DNA of 64,000 nucleotides from the NCBI GenBank assembly GCA_035687745.1, contig DASRVA010000090.1:1-64000 (forward strand). The letters are read 5' to 3'. The DNA is from DASRVA01 sp035687745 (GTDB taxonomy: Bacteria > Gemmatimonadota > Gemmatimonadetes > JACCXV01 > JAHWKZ01). Below are positions 17,064 through 26,014 of the stretch, piece by piece (the first letter of the stretch is position 1; every line of letters starts with the position of its first letter). The notes beneath the pieces are model-generated. The model was not told the origin of the DNA. It ran no database searches and worked only from the letters and a program-made list of their open reading frames with translations. The translations under genes were made by a program, and so were the position numbers.

Positions 17064-17996
17064 CTACCTGCCGGCCCGAGCGGTCCCAGGCGGCGTTGTA
17101 TCGCCGAAGCCCGCCCTCAGCCGGCGGACCAGGCCGCCGGGCTGCCGGAGCTGTCGCTTCCAGAGATCCGCCCGGCTCCACAACCAGGCGTAACGCGGAT
17201 CCTCCAGCGCGATGTCGAGGTCCCATTTCTGGTGGAAATGCCGGAGGGAGCGTTCGATCCACGGTCGACTCCACCGTAGCTGGTAGTGCCTGCGATCCGA
17301 TGGCAGGATGGGGGGCGGCGGAAGGTAGCTGACCCATGCCGATGGCTCGAGGTAGATGCCCCCGCCCGCGGCCCGAACCCCGAGACAGAGGTCGTCCTGA
17401 TCACGGATGCTCAGCAGCTCCTCGTCCAGGAGGCCGATCGTGTCGAAGACCTCCCGCCTTGCGAGCAGGCAATGGAACTCGAGGAGCTCCGTCGGCGAGC
17501 GCTCGAGAGGCGCGTCGAGCTCCGACAGCCGACGGCCTCCCAGCCGATCGCTCTCGTGCAGGCGGCGTTTCCCGTCTTCACCCACGATCCTGGATTCGCC
17601 GCCCGCCATATGGATCCGTCCCTCTGCCGGAGGCCCCTGGAGATACAGCGGTCCGACCAGCCACGCCTTCGTCTCGTCCGCGCACCGCACGAGCGCCTCG
17701 AGCGCGCCGGGTCCAACCACGACGTCGTTGTCCAGGAACACGACGTACGGCGTCTGCGCCCGCCTCAGCCCGAGGTTTCTGGCCTGGTTGGAGGCCAGGC
17801 CGGGCGCAGCGTCGATCAGCTCGAGGCGGCCCGCCGCCGCGTCGCGTCGCAGGCGGTCGCGGAACCGTCGGGGGGATCCCGAATCCACGTAGATCAGGTC
17901 GAACGGCTCGGCCGCCGACTCGAGCAGGCTGTCGAGCGAGCGCCTGGCCGCGCTGAATCGCTCACGGACGACGACGATCACCGTGAGGCGATTCAC
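17064..17996 (-). CDS. Glycosyltransferase family 2
   Basis: A 310-residue GT2 protein. LTVIVVVRERFSAARRSLDS, FDLIYVDSGSPR and YVVFLDNDVVVGPGALEAL give the nucleotide-sugar and DXD-type (DND) metal sites; SIRDQDDLCLGVRAAGGGI is the acidic catalytic region. No membrane segment is obvious. GTG 17996 is chosen over the longer start at 18020 because it overlaps the epimerase stop in GTGA and begins directly with the first strand. It is a second GT2 of the same run, not closely similar to the one at 12964. Confidence 0.87.
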   Translation of the reverse strand: MNRLTVIVVVRERFSAARRSLDSLLESAAEPFDLIYVDSGSPRRFRDRLRRDAAAGRLELIDAAPGLASNQARNLGLRRAQTPYVVFLDNDVVVGPGALEALVRCADETKAWLVGPLYLQGPPAEGRIHMAGGESRIVGEDGKRRLHESDRLGGRRLSELDAPLERSPTELLEFHCLLARREVFDTIGLLDEELLSIRDQDDLCLGVRAAGGGIYLEPSAWVSYLPPPPILPSDRRHYQLRWSRPWIERSLRHFHQKWDLDIALEDPRYAWLWSRADLWKRQLRQPGGLVRRLRAGFGDTTPPGTARAGR

Positions 17997-18961
17997 AACA
18001 GGCCCTCGCTTCGATACCAATCCGCGGCCTGACGGATGGCCTCGTCGAGGGATCCGGTCGGATCATAGCCCAGCTCTCGACGAGCCTTGCTGAAATCGAT
18101 CTCGTAGCTCGTGAAGAACAACTCGTACGATGATGGCCCGACCGGCCTGCCGAGGACGCGATCGACGGTCTGCCGAACCGCCTGGGCTGCGCGATACGGC
18201 GTGGCCGGCAGCCGCACGCGTGAGAGGGTCACGCCGAGGGCCGAACCGATCGATTCGAGGAAGTCCCGCAGTCGGACGACCTCCAGTCCGCCGATGACGA
18301 AGGTTTCGCCCTCGCTCCCGGGAGCTCGCGCCGCGAGAGCGAAGGCCTGGGCCACGTCCTCGACGGGGCACGGATGGATGCGGTTCCGTCCGGACCCCAT
18401 CATTCGAAACCCTCCCCTCCCGATCGCCCGGTACAGCCCCAGCCAGCTTCGGGCGCGAGATCCGATCACGCTCGGCACACGCAGGACGATCAGGCGCAGC
18501 GACCCGGATGCCGCGAGGGCCGCCAGCCGACGCTCCGCCTCGACTTTGCTCCGCCGATAGAACGTGTTGGGAGCCAGAGGCGTCTCTTCGTCGATGGTTC
18601 CACGAACCGCTCCGTGCACGCCGCGGCTGCTGGCATAGACCAAGCGCGCTCCCTCGCGCGCCGCCGCCAGCGCTAGATGCTCCGTGCCCTCGACATCGCT
18701 GGCACGACGTCCCGAGTGGCCCACACCCCCGGCGCCCCGGGCGGCTGCCAGGTGGAAGACGACGTCGCAGCCGCTCACCGCGGGCCCGATCGACTCTCGA
18801 TCCTCGAGGTCTCCCGTGAACTTCCGGACACCCAGCCTTTCGAGATGTGTCGTGTCGCTGCCGGAACGCACGAGCGCGCGGACATCGGCGCCGTCCTTCA
18901 CGAGTCGGTCGGTCAGATGACTTCCGATGAACCCGCTCGCTCCGACGACGAGCGCTCTCAC
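17993..18961 (-). CDS. NAD-dependent epimerase/dehydratase (extended SDR)
   Basis: A 322-residue extended short-chain dehydrogenase. The NAD loop VVGASGFIGSHL begins at residue 5, VVFHLAAARG is the diphosphate-side motif, and the active site pair is Y135 and K139 in FYRRSKVEAERRL, with VYASSRGVHG before it. Relatives act on sugar nucleotides, hydroxysteroids or flavonoid-like substrates; here the glycan context favours a sugar nucleotide. GTG start overlapping the phosphoesterase stop; stop overlapping the GT2 start. Confidence 0.87.
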   Translation of the reverse strand: MRALVVGASGFIGSHLTDRLVKDGADVRALVRSGSDTTHLERLGVRKFTGDLEDRESIGPAVSGCDVVFHLAAARGAGGVGHSGRRASDVEGTEHLALAAAREGARLVYASSRGVHGAVRGTIDEETPLAPNTFYRRSKVEAERRLAALAASGSLRLIVLRVPSVIGSRARSWLGLYRAIGRGGFRMMGSGRNRIHPCPVEDVAQAFALAARAPGSEGETFVIGGLEVVRLRDFLESIGSALGVTLSRVRLPATPYRAAQAVRQTVDRVLGRPVGPSSYELFFTSYEIDFSKARRELGYDPTGSLDEAIRQAADWYRSEGLL

Positions 18962-20574
18962 GCGCGGAGCGAGCCGGCCTCAGGGCTCACCGATTGTCCT
19001 TCATGCCGGAGCATCCCGTCGAGGATGCGGCCATCGAGCTCCTCGGGGACGGGCTGTCCCAGCAAATGCAGGGCAGTGGGAGCGAAGTCGATCGTTCGCA
19101 CCCCCTCGAGCCGGGTGCCTTCGGCGATTCCGGGCCCTCCCGCGATCAGGAACCCGTCCCGAGCGTGTTGCGACTTTCTCACCGGATACCCCTCGGCCGA
19201 GATCGTTCCGAACCCGGGATGCTCGAGACCCTCGATGGGAGCGTCCTTGACCCACTGGACGATCAGGTCGGGAAGGTCGGGCAGATTCGGCCCCTGATAG
19301 ACGTCGGCCGTCTTCACGATGCCGGCCACGGCCTGCCGCCCCGTCTGTGAGTTTCTCAACTCGAGCAGGTCTTCACGGAGCTGCTCCATCAGCGCCTCGG
19401 CCTCGATTCCGGGCTGTACGATGCCCATCGGCTCACGCCCTTCGAGGTTGAGGCTCAGCAGGGCCTGGAAATGGTCGCTGGGCAGGAGGAAGGCGCGTGT
19501 TTTCGACCAATCCTTCGTTCCTTCGAAGGCGCTCGAATCGGCTTCATCGTGGAAGCGTTCAGGGAGCCGGCTGTTGATCCTGTCGCGCACCGATCGGGGG
19601 ATCCTCTCCCGAAGCCACGCCGTCCATTCGAGGATCCGACCCACCCGGTTGGTCGCGCGGGCGTGCTCGGCCGGAACCGTGTAGCCGAGCCGTATCAGGA
19701 CCTCCTCCATCATGTGGTTGGCGGTGAAGTTGGGCTCGATCCCGTGGACCGAGATCACGAACCAGTTCGCTCCTCGGGGGATCCTCTCGAACAGCCGGCC
19801 GATCGCGGCGTCCACACGCGTGGCCACGTCGGCGAGGGCGTTCATCAATTCGGGGGGAGGGTCGGGCTCGTGCGCCCAGTGTTTCGAATCCGCATGGTGA
19901 AAAAACTGGTGATCCGCGTAGTGAACCTCCGAGAAAACCGAGAAGAAGAAGTCCCACGTCTCCTCGTCCAAGAGGTCTTCGATCGCCCGCCGCTTCCGTT
20001 CGACCGCCTCGAGCAGCGCGTTCCGCGTGCTCAGCTCCCAGTGCCGGGACGGCGGATGGACGATCTCAGGCGGGTGCGGGTGCTCCCCGTAGAGGGCGCG
20101 ACATCGCCCGACCCGGTCGGGCGGGATCGATAACGGGCTCCGCAGCAGCGGATAATGCTCACCCCAGCCACAGATCTGCACCCCGTCCAGGCCCTCGATC
20201 GGAAACGTCTTGGGGACGTCCATGAGCGCGGAGCGCAGCCCCGTGCCCCGCAGGTACTGCCAGAAGGGGAGAACCCTGCAGTGATGGGCGTCCGTGCGCG
20301 CGATGTCGAGCGTCCCGCGCTGAAGCTGGAGATGATTGAAGAAGGCGTGCTTGGCGGGGGTCACGCCCGCGTTGAGGGTCGGCCATGGCGCGTCGCTGAA
20401 CAAGTCCCTGGTCGATTCCAGCCGGGCGAAGGCGCCGCGCTCGATGAGTCCGGCCAGGAAAGGGAGCCGTCCCTCTGCCACCCATCGCTCCAGCAAATCC
20501 ACATCGAAGGCGTCGAGTCCGAGGACGACGATCGGCGTCGGCTCCCGGGTCGAAGGCGAGGCGCTCTCGGTCAT
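18958..20574 (-). CDS. Alkaline-phosphatase-superfamily phosphodiesterase/transferase
   Basis: A 538-residue protein of the type I phosphodiesterase/nucleotide pyrophosphatase group. PIVVLGLDAFDVDLLERW gives the first metal aspartate; the region LFSDAPWPTLNAGVTPAKHA carries the nucleophile threonine position; EVHYADHQFFHH and FVISVHGIEPNF supply further metal-site Asp/His, although the usual DHG reads VHG, which is unusual. KSQHARDGFLIAGGPGI and TIDFAPTALHLLG complete the fold. No signal peptide is evident. Such proteins occur in glycan and sulfation clusters and may transfer or hydrolyse phosphoester groups. ATG 20574 overlaps the peptidase stop. Confidence 0.82.
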   Translation of the reverse strand: MTESASPSTREPTPIVVLGLDAFDVDLLERWVAEGRLPFLAGLIERGAFARLESTRDLFSDAPWPTLNAGVTPAKHAFFNHLQLQRGTLDIARTDAHHCRVLPFWQYLRGTGLRSALMDVPKTFPIEGLDGVQICGWGEHYPLLRSPLSIPPDRVGRCRALYGEHPHPPEIVHPPSRHWELSTRNALLEAVERKRRAIEDLLDEETWDFFFSVFSEVHYADHQFFHHADSKHWAHEPDPPPELMNALADVATRVDAAIGRLFERIPRGANWFVISVHGIEPNFTANHMMEEVLIRLGYTVPAEHARATNRVGRILEWTAWLRERIPRSVRDRINSRLPERFHDEADSSAFEGTKDWSKTRAFLLPSDHFQALLSLNLEGREPMGIVQPGIEAEALMEQLREDLLELRNSQTGRQAVAGIVKTADVYQGPNLPDLPDLIVQWVKDAPIEGLEHPGFGTISAEGYPVRKSQHARDGFLIAGGPGIAEGTRLEGVRTIDFAPTALHLLGQPVPEELDGRILDGMLRHEGQSVSPEAGSLRA

Positions 20575-22448
20575 CGGTTCTCCACCTCATGCGCGCGTTC
20601 GCACCTGCGATCACGGTCCCTATCAGAATAACCTGCCTCGCTCGCGCGGCCACGAGGGTCGTCGGTCGGCGGCCGGACGGCGCCGGGAGACCAACCACGG
20701 CTCCCGAGTCTGCGCGGATCCGCGGTCGTCCGCAGGATGGGATACTCCGCCGCGCCTTCGAGCGCCGGATCGAGCACGTTCCAGTTCACGAGGCCGTCGT
20801 CGGAACGCGGCTCGAGCAGGAGGAAGGCGAGGCGCGCGAGCGGCTGCTCCATGGGAACGACGACGGTGTCGGCCGGCACCCGGCGGCGGCTCGCCGACCA
20901 CGCGCCCTCGAGCGTCCGCTCCCGGTGCCCCTGGAACTCCTCCTCGGCCTGGCGCGAGGCGGCGATCCGAAACACCTCGACCTCCAGCTCGCGGTCGACT
21001 GCCAGGGGCTCGGTTGGGATCCCGTGGACCGCCAGCCGATCGAGGACCTCTTCGAGGTCGGCCGGGATCAGGTAGGCCGCCGGGACACGCTCGGTCTCGG
21101 TGGCGCGGAAGGCGCCATACTCGGGCATCCGCTCGGACCGCACGACGTCATGGCGGCGGAGCACGGTCTCGCCGGTATACGGGTGCCGCTCCTCCTCGAC
21201 CTCCCCCAGCAGGATCTCGACGTCCTCCCGGGTGAGGGCGTGCTCGGCCCGAAGCCCGAGCTCCGTCCCGACCAGGGAGCGGCCGTCGGCCGCCGCCGCG
21301 ATCCGGCGGATCTCTCCGGCATTCCGCCAGAGGTAGTCCAGGTTCTCGACGACGAATCGCTTCGTCACCTCGACGCGATCCCGGAAGGGCAGGTACGCGA
21401 ACGCCTCCGACAGGACCCCGAAGCGGTTCCGCAGGCCCACGTAGTTCGTGCCGAACCGGGGGCGATGATCGAACGTGTACCACGCGCGCGGCACCGTCGC
21501 GTCGTCGGCGCCGTCCACGCCGGCATCGGGGAGATTGCCGTAGTAGTAGGAAAGCCAGGCCGGATCGCCCTCCGCCATCCCTCTCGTGACTTCGGGCAGC
21601 CAGGCGTTCCGCAGGTGGTCGTCGATCTCTGGATCGGTGTCCGGGTGCAGCGGCGGCGAGTAGGTCAGGTGGTAGGCGTGGAGGGTCCCGTTCGTCGTGT
21701 GGAGGTCGATCACGACGTGCGGGTCGAGATCACGGAGGAGCCCGACCAGCGATCGCGCCTCCGGCGTATCCAGCTTCATGAAATCGCGATTCAGGTCATA
21801 ACCCTGGACGTTGGGCCTCTGCCCCATGCCCCCGATCGGCCCGTTCTGGAGCGGCCGGTTGTCGAGCGCGATCCGCTCGTTGCCGTCGGCGTTGTAGATC
21901 GGGGCGAAGAAGAGGCGGAGCGAATCGCTCCACTCGACGTGGGCGCCAGCGACCAGCTCGCGCAGGAGGATCAGCGACGCCTCCTTCCCTTCGACCTCTC
22001 CGGCATGGATGTTGGCGAGGACGAGCACCCGAACGCGGTCGTTGTCCCCGCGCGCGGGTGTGGCGGCATCGGCCAGCGGTCCGGGCTCCAGGCCTGCATC
22101 CCATACCGCGTGCGGGAGCGAGCGCCCTTCCTGCGTATAGCCGAACGAGAGGACCTGGAGCGCCGGCGAGCCGGCCGCGAGGGAGTCCAGAAATGCCGTG
22201 ACGTCGTCGTATCGCGAGGTCTCGCGATAGCCGCTCCGCTCCGCCCGCGTCTGGGGCCGGACGGCGGAGCGCTCGCCCGGGCGCTCCTGGCCGTTCATCG
22301 GCGCCACGGCGAGGAGGGTTGCCAGCGCGACCGCGTGGAGGGTCGCCAACCCCACCACGAGCGCCGTAGGCCCGATGGAACCGCGGCCTCCGCACCGGGG
22401 TTCGAGGATATGTGACCGCTCGTCCGCATCCCCGGAGGTGTCCGACAT
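20571..22448 (-). CDS. Secreted M14 family zinc carboxypeptidase
   Basis: A 625-residue metallopeptidase. VLANIHAGEVEGKE holds the zinc His and Glu; FAPIYNADGNERI and GYDLNRDFMKL give substrate-binding residues; VVIDLHTTNG supplies the third zinc ligand; VLSEAFAYL contains the catalytic Glu. The N-terminal hydrophobic stretch (VVGLATLHAVALATLLAVAP) looks like a signal sequence. ATG 22448 has AGGGAG upstream, but a shorter start at GTG 22358 would put the signal at the terminus. Its first codons overlap those of the divergent lipoprotein gene in CATG. It heads the glycan run; a functional tie is not evident. Confidence 0.88.
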   Translation of the reverse strand: MSDTSGDADERSHILEPRCGGRGSIGPTALVVGLATLHAVALATLLAVAPMNGQERPGERSAVRPQTRAERSGYRETSRYDDVTAFLDSLAAGSPALQVLSFGYTQEGRSLPHAVWDAGLEPGPLADAATPARGDNDRVRVLVLANIHAGEVEGKEASLILLRELVAGAHVEWSDSLRLFFAPIYNADGNERIALDNRPLQNGPIGGMGQRPNVQGYDLNRDFMKLDTPEARSLVGLLRDLDPHVVIDLHTTNGTLHAYHLTYSPPLHPDTDPEIDDHLRNAWLPEVTRGMAEGDPAWLSYYYGNLPDAGVDGADDATVPRAWYTFDHRPRFGTNYVGLRNRFGVLSEAFAYLPFRDRVEVTKRFVVENLDYLWRNAGEIRRIAAAADGRSLVGTELGLRAEHALTREDVEILLGEVEEERHPYTGETVLRRHDVVRSERMPEYGAFRATETERVPAAYLIPADLEEVLDRLAVHGIPTEPLAVDRELEVEVFRIAASRQAEEEFQGHRERTLEGAWSASRRRVPADTVVVPMEQPLARLAFLLLEPRSDDGLVNWNVLDPALEGAAEYPILRTTADPRRLGSRGWSPGAVRPPTDDPRGRASEAGYSDRDRDRRCERAHEVENR

Positions 22449-22875
22449 GATCCGCTCCCTTCCCGTACTCGTGATACCGCTTCTGCTGGCCGGCTGCCGA
22501 TCGGCGCCCGGCGGAGAGGAGGATCGCGAAGTCCTGCGCATCGCCGTCGTCGAGCCGACCCTCACGGCCGGGACATCGGCCGAGGTTCAGCTCGAGAACC
22601 TCTCCGATCGGACGATCGGGTTCAACCTGTGCCCGAAGGTAGTCGAGCGGGGCGACGGGACTTCCTGGACCCCGATCCCGCAGACGCGGCCCGACGCGTG
22701 CACGTTGGAGCTTTACGTCCTGGCGGCCGGGGAGACGGTGGTTCAGACGATCGAGATCCCTGCCGGCCTCGAGCCGGGCACACATCGCATCGTGTTCGAG
22801 GGGATCTCGTTCGAGCAGGGCGATCCGGCGATCCCTCCCTCGGAAAGGGCCAGCGACCCCTTCGAGATCGAGTGA
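22447..22875 (+). CDS. Small lipoprotein with immunoglobulin-like domain
   Basis: A 142-residue predicted lipoprotein with a strong ribosome-binding site (GGAGGTG) seven bases before ATG 22447. The signal ends in PLLLAGCRSAP, with the lipidated cysteine near residue 17. The remainder is one beta-sandwich domain of the intracellular-proteinase-inhibitor or DUF-type Ig kind: VEPTLTAGTSAEVQLENLS, GFNLCPKVVERGDG, IEIPAGLEPGTHRIVFEGI. Two cysteines (CP and ACT) could form a disulfide. Function unknown. The start codon overlaps the start of the divergent peptidase gene. Confidence 0.75.
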   Translation: MIRSLPVLVIPLLLAGCRSAPGGEEDREVLRIAVVEPTLTAGTSAEVQLENLSDRTIGFNLCPKVVERGDGTSWTPIPQTRPDACTLELYVLAAGETVVQTIEIPAGLEPGTHRIVFEGISFEQGDPAIPPSERASDPFEIE

Positions 22876-23216
22876 CAGGCCCGCTGACCGGCTCGACGGA
22901 ACCGTCGGGCCGCCTCCCGAACGACCCCCTTGACGGGCGGCGCCCCCGACGGCATCCTTGGGAGCCCGTTTTCCTGTGCACCCTCCTCATCCCGGAGAGG
23001 ACGATCGTGAGAGCGCCTGTCAGCTCCACCCCGCGGCGATTCTTCGCCTGAAGCGCACGGGCGCTCACGGTTCGATTCTCGATCCGTCTGAAAGCCTGAC
23101 CCTCCCCTCCTGAAGGGGAGCTCCGACGCCTGAAGCCGTTCCACGGCTCCGTTCGGCGTCTCTCGAACGCCCGTCTCAACCATCGATGACGCTGGCCCGG
23201 CCAGCGCGAGGTCATC
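22876..23216 (+). other. 341-base intergenic region with two small hairpins
   Basis: I see no coding region here. A 10-bp stem with one G-T pair (22890-22911) follows the lipoprotein stop but has no T-run, so it is a weak terminator candidate at best. A second hairpin at 23102-23120 (CTCCCC with GGGGAG) also lacks a T-run. A TTGACG at about 22930 has no good -10 partner. GAGGTCATC before 23217 is the ribosome-binding site of the MATE gene. Confidence 0.4.
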
Positions 23217-24674
23217 ATGTCGGATGCCTACGAAGCCGTGGAACTTCCGGTCGCCGTCCCGTGCGAGGCACCGGTCGGTCCACCCTCACCCCAGGGGTTG
23301 CTCGCGGACCTCCGCGCCGCGGTGCGGGGAACGGAGCAGGACTACACCGAAGGCCCGATCGGACGGGCGCTTCTTCTGCTCGCCGTGCCGATGGTGCTCG
23401 AGACCGTCATGGAGTCCGTGTTCGCACTCGTGGACGTGTTCTGGGTCTCCCGGCTGGGAGCCGCCGCGGTCGCGACGGTCGGGTTCACCGAGTCCGTCCT
23501 CACGCTCGTCTACACGGTCGGGCTCGGTCTCGGGTTCGGAGTCACCGCCATGGTCGCCCGGCGAATCGGGGAGAAGGACCCGGACGGCGCCGCTCGGACC
23601 GCCGTCCACGCGATCCTCCTGGGGATCGGTGTCGCGGCCTGCCTGGCGATCGCAGGAGGTCTGTGGGCCGAGGAGATCCTCGGGCTCATGGGCGCCTCGC
23701 CGGAGGTGGTCCGCACGGGGTCCGGCTACACGCGGATCATGCTGGTCGGGAACGCCACCGTGCTGCTTCTCTTTCTACTCAACGCGGCGTTCCGGGGAGC
23801 GGGAGACGCGGTCGTCGCGATGCGGGTGCTGTGGCTCGCCAACGGCATCAACATCGTCCTCGATCCGACCCTCATCTTCGGCTGGGGGCCGTTTCCCGAG
23901 CTCGGTCTGGACGGAGCCGCCGTGGCGACGAACGTCGGGCGTGGCGTGGCGGTGCTCGTCCAGCTCGCGATGCTGGCCCGGGCGAGCGGACGCCTCCAGG
24001 TGCGTCGTCGGCACCTGGAATTCAGACCGGCGCTGCTTGCGCAGCTCGTGCGGCTCTCGGGGACCGGCGTCTTCCAGATCTTCGTGGCCACGTCGAGCTG
24101 GATCGTCCTGACCCGCATCCTGGCCGGCTTCGGGACCCTCCCCGTCGCGGGCTACACCGTCGCGCTTCGGATCGTGATCTTCGCGCTGATGCCGGCGTGG
24201 GGGCTCTCGAACGCCGCGGCGACGATGGTCGGCCAATCTCTCGGAGCCGGGAAGCCCGAGCGCGCCGAGCTATCGGTCCGGATGGCGGGGGTCGCGGACA
24301 TGGCGATCCTGGGCCTGACGGGGCTGGTGTTCTTCGTGTTCACGCCCGAGCTGGTGGGGTTCTTCACGTCGGACCCCGGCGTCGCCCGGTGGGGGGTCCT
24401 GTGTCTCCGCATCGTCGTGGTCGGTTTCCCCTTCTACGCCCTGGGCATGGTCTATGTCCAGTCGTTCAACGGGGCCGGCGACCCGTGGACCCCGACCTGG
24501 ATCAACCTGTGCTGCTTCTGGCTCTTCGAGCTCCCGCTGGCGTGGGTTCTCGCCCACGGGCTCGGGCACGGACCGATGGGCGTCTTCGTGGCAATCGCGC
24601 TGGCCGAGTCGTCGCTGGCCGTCGTCAGCGCGCTGTTGTTCCGGCGGGGGAGCTGGAAGACGAAGAAGGTGTAG
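23217..24674 (+). CDS. MATE family efflux transporter
   Basis: A 485-residue inner-membrane exporter with twelve predicted helices in two homologous halves. ALLLLAVPMVLETVMESVF in helix 1, VDVFWVSRLGAAAVATVGF, FRGAGDAVVAMRV and the second-half counterpart SNAAATMVGQSLGAGKPERAE followed by SFNGAGDPWTPTW match the MATE (NorM/DinF) family, which exports drugs or metabolites using sodium or protons. About 55 residues of soluble N-terminus precede helix 1, slightly longer than usual. The substrate cannot be told from sequence. It is convergent with the SDR gene at 24681. Confidence 0.92.
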   Translation: MSDAYEAVELPVAVPCEAPVGPPSPQGLLADLRAAVRGTEQDYTEGPIGRALLLLAVPMVLETVMESVFALVDVFWVSRLGAAAVATVGFTESVLTLVYTVGLGLGFGVTAMVARRIGEKDPDGAARTAVHAILLGIGVAACLAIAGGLWAEEILGLMGASPEVVRTGSGYTRIMLVGNATVLLLFLLNAAFRGAGDAVVAMRVLWLANGINIVLDPTLIFGWGPFPELGLDGAAVATNVGRGVAVLVQLAMLARASGRLQVRRRHLEFRPALLAQLVRLSGTGVFQIFVATSSWIVLTRILAGFGTLPVAGYTVALRIVIFALMPAWGLSNAAATMVGQSLGAGKPERAELSVRMAGVADMAILGLTGLVFFVFTPELVGFFTSDPGVARWGVLCLRIVVVGFPFYALGMVYVQSFNGAGDPWTPTWINLCCFWLFELPLAWVLAHGLGHGPMGVFVAIALAESSLAVVSALLFRRGSWKTKKV

Positions 24675-24680
24675 GCGCCG

Positions 24681-25469
24681 TCAGAACGCACGGCGGGCTA
24701 TTACGCCCCCGCCGTCCACGACCAGGTTTGCGCCCGTGATCCAGCGAGCGGCGTCGGATGCGAGAAAGAGACAGGCGTCGGCCACGTCCTCGGGCGTGCC
24801 CATGCGCCCGAGGGGCGCTGCCTGGAGCCAGCGTTCGACGCCTTCGGGCCATTCCTCCTCGATCCCCTCCCGGCCCATCAGCCCAGGTGACACGGCGTTC
24901 ACGCGGATCCCGCGCGGACCGAGCTCGAGCGCCGCGGCGCGCGTGTACATGAGCACCCCCGCCTTGGCTGCGTCGTAGTGTGCGTGCATCGGCATCGGCT
25001 GAAGGGCTTCCACCGAGGCTATGTTCACGATCGCGGCGCCGTCCTCCATCCGGCGGGCCGCGGCCTGGGTGCAGAGGTGGACGCTCTTGAGGTTCGTGTC
25101 TACGACGGACTCCCACTCGCCCTCGCTCATCTCGATCAGCGACGCGACGGGATAGATGCCCGCGTTATTGACGACGATGTCCAGACGGCCGAGCCACTGA
25201 ACGGCGGCAGCGAACAGGCGCTCGACTTCCTCGCCCCGCGTCAGGTCGGCCTGGAGGGCCCGCGCGCCTCCTCCGGCGGACTCGATTACCTCGACCAGTC
25301 CGCGAGCACCGCTCTCGTTCGTCCGAAAGTGGACGACAACCGAAGCCCCGGCTTCGGCGAAGCGCCGCGCGATGCCTCGGCCGTGTCCGCTACCGCTGCC
25401 CGTGACGATCGCCACCCTGCCTTGGAGATCCAGGAGATCGGCTACCGGCGGGGGCATCGAGGCGCTCAC
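24681..25469 (-). CDS. Short-chain dehydrogenase/reductase
   Basis: A 262-residue classical SDR. VAIVTGSGSGHGRGIARRF is the cofactor loop, DIVVNNAGIYP the NNAG motif, VNIASVEALQ supplies the catalytic serine and HYDAAKAGVLMYTRA the Tyr/Lys pair. The C-terminal GANLVVDGGGVI is typical of FabG-like enzymes. No specific substrate can be inferred. Its start overlaps the stop of the cupin gene upstream (25466-25469), so the two are coupled, and the amidohydrolase lies just before them in the same direction. Confidence 0.9.
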   Translation of the reverse strand: MSASMPPPVADLLDLQGRVAIVTGSGSGHGRGIARRFAEAGASVVVHFRTNESGARGLVEVIESAGGGARALQADLTRGEEVERLFAAAVQWLGRLDIVVNNAGIYPVASLIEMSEGEWESVVDTNLKSVHLCTQAAARRMEDGAAIVNIASVEALQPMPMHAHYDAAKAGVLMYTRAAALELGPRGIRVNAVSPGLMGREGIEEEWPEGVERWLQAAPLGRMGTPEDVADACLFLASDAARWITGANLVVDGGGVIARRAF

Positions 25470-26014
25470 GGTGAGCCGCTCCCCGGCGATGGTTCGCGGG
25501 TCAGCGCACGGATCCGCCCGGCGGCCTCCGGGTAGCCCGCGACGAGCTCGTCCCGGTCGCCCGCCTCGTAGTCGGCGAACTCGAAGCCCGGGGCCATCGT
25601 CGTTCCGAGAAGAGACCAGCTCCCTCCCGGCGCGACGCGAGAGCCCTGCCAGACGCCGCGCGGGACGACGAACTGCACCTTCTCTGCTCCCAGCACGTCA
25701 TGACCGAGGGCCACGGTCTCGCTGCGGCCGTCCGGATACAGCAGCAGCATCTCGACAGGGTCGCCCAGATAGAAGTGATAGACCTCGTCGGTCGGCAGGT
25801 GATGGAGCGCCGAGAATGAATCGGGGTCCGACGTGAGCAGGTAGAGGATGGCGGTGCCGAACGACCGATCGCCGCGGTAGCGGACCGGAAGCGTTCCGGC
25901 GGGAGCGGTCTCCTTCGCCCGCCACGTCTCCCGATAGTGTCCCCCCTCGTCGGGAAGCGGCACGAGCCCCAGACGCTCGATGAGGGAAGCCGCCTCTAGT
26001 CTGGGTCCGTCCAC
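25466..26014 (-). CDS. Cupin domain protein (DUF985 / cupin_5)
   Basis: A 182-residue protein with one cupin beta-barrel. LVPLPDEGGHYRETWRAKE opens the domain; AILYLLTSDPDSFSALHHLP and TDEVYHFYLGDPVEMLLLYP carry the first histidine/glutamate motif; FVVPRGVWQGSRV and LLGTTMAPGFEFADYEAGDR close it. These blocks match the DUF985 family, whose members relate to sugar isomerase-like cupins; most have no known activity. GTG 26014 overlaps the amidohydrolase C-terminus by 19 bases, and the stop overlaps the SDR start. Confidence 0.88.
   Translation of the reverse strand: MDGPRLEAASLIERLGLVPLPDEGGHYRETWRAKETAPAGTLPVRYRGDRSFGTAILYLLTSDPDSFSALHHLPTDEVYHFYLGDPVEMLLLYPDGRSETVALGHDVLGAEKVQFVVPRGVWQGSRVAPGGSWSLLGTTMAPGFEFADYEAGDRDELVAGYPEAAGRIRALTREPSPGSGSP

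Noticed and set aside
23102..23120. Hairpin upstream of the MATE gene as a riboswitch or terminator
   Set aside because: Six-bp stem without T-run, no conserved riboswitch core and no change of strand or gene end there.
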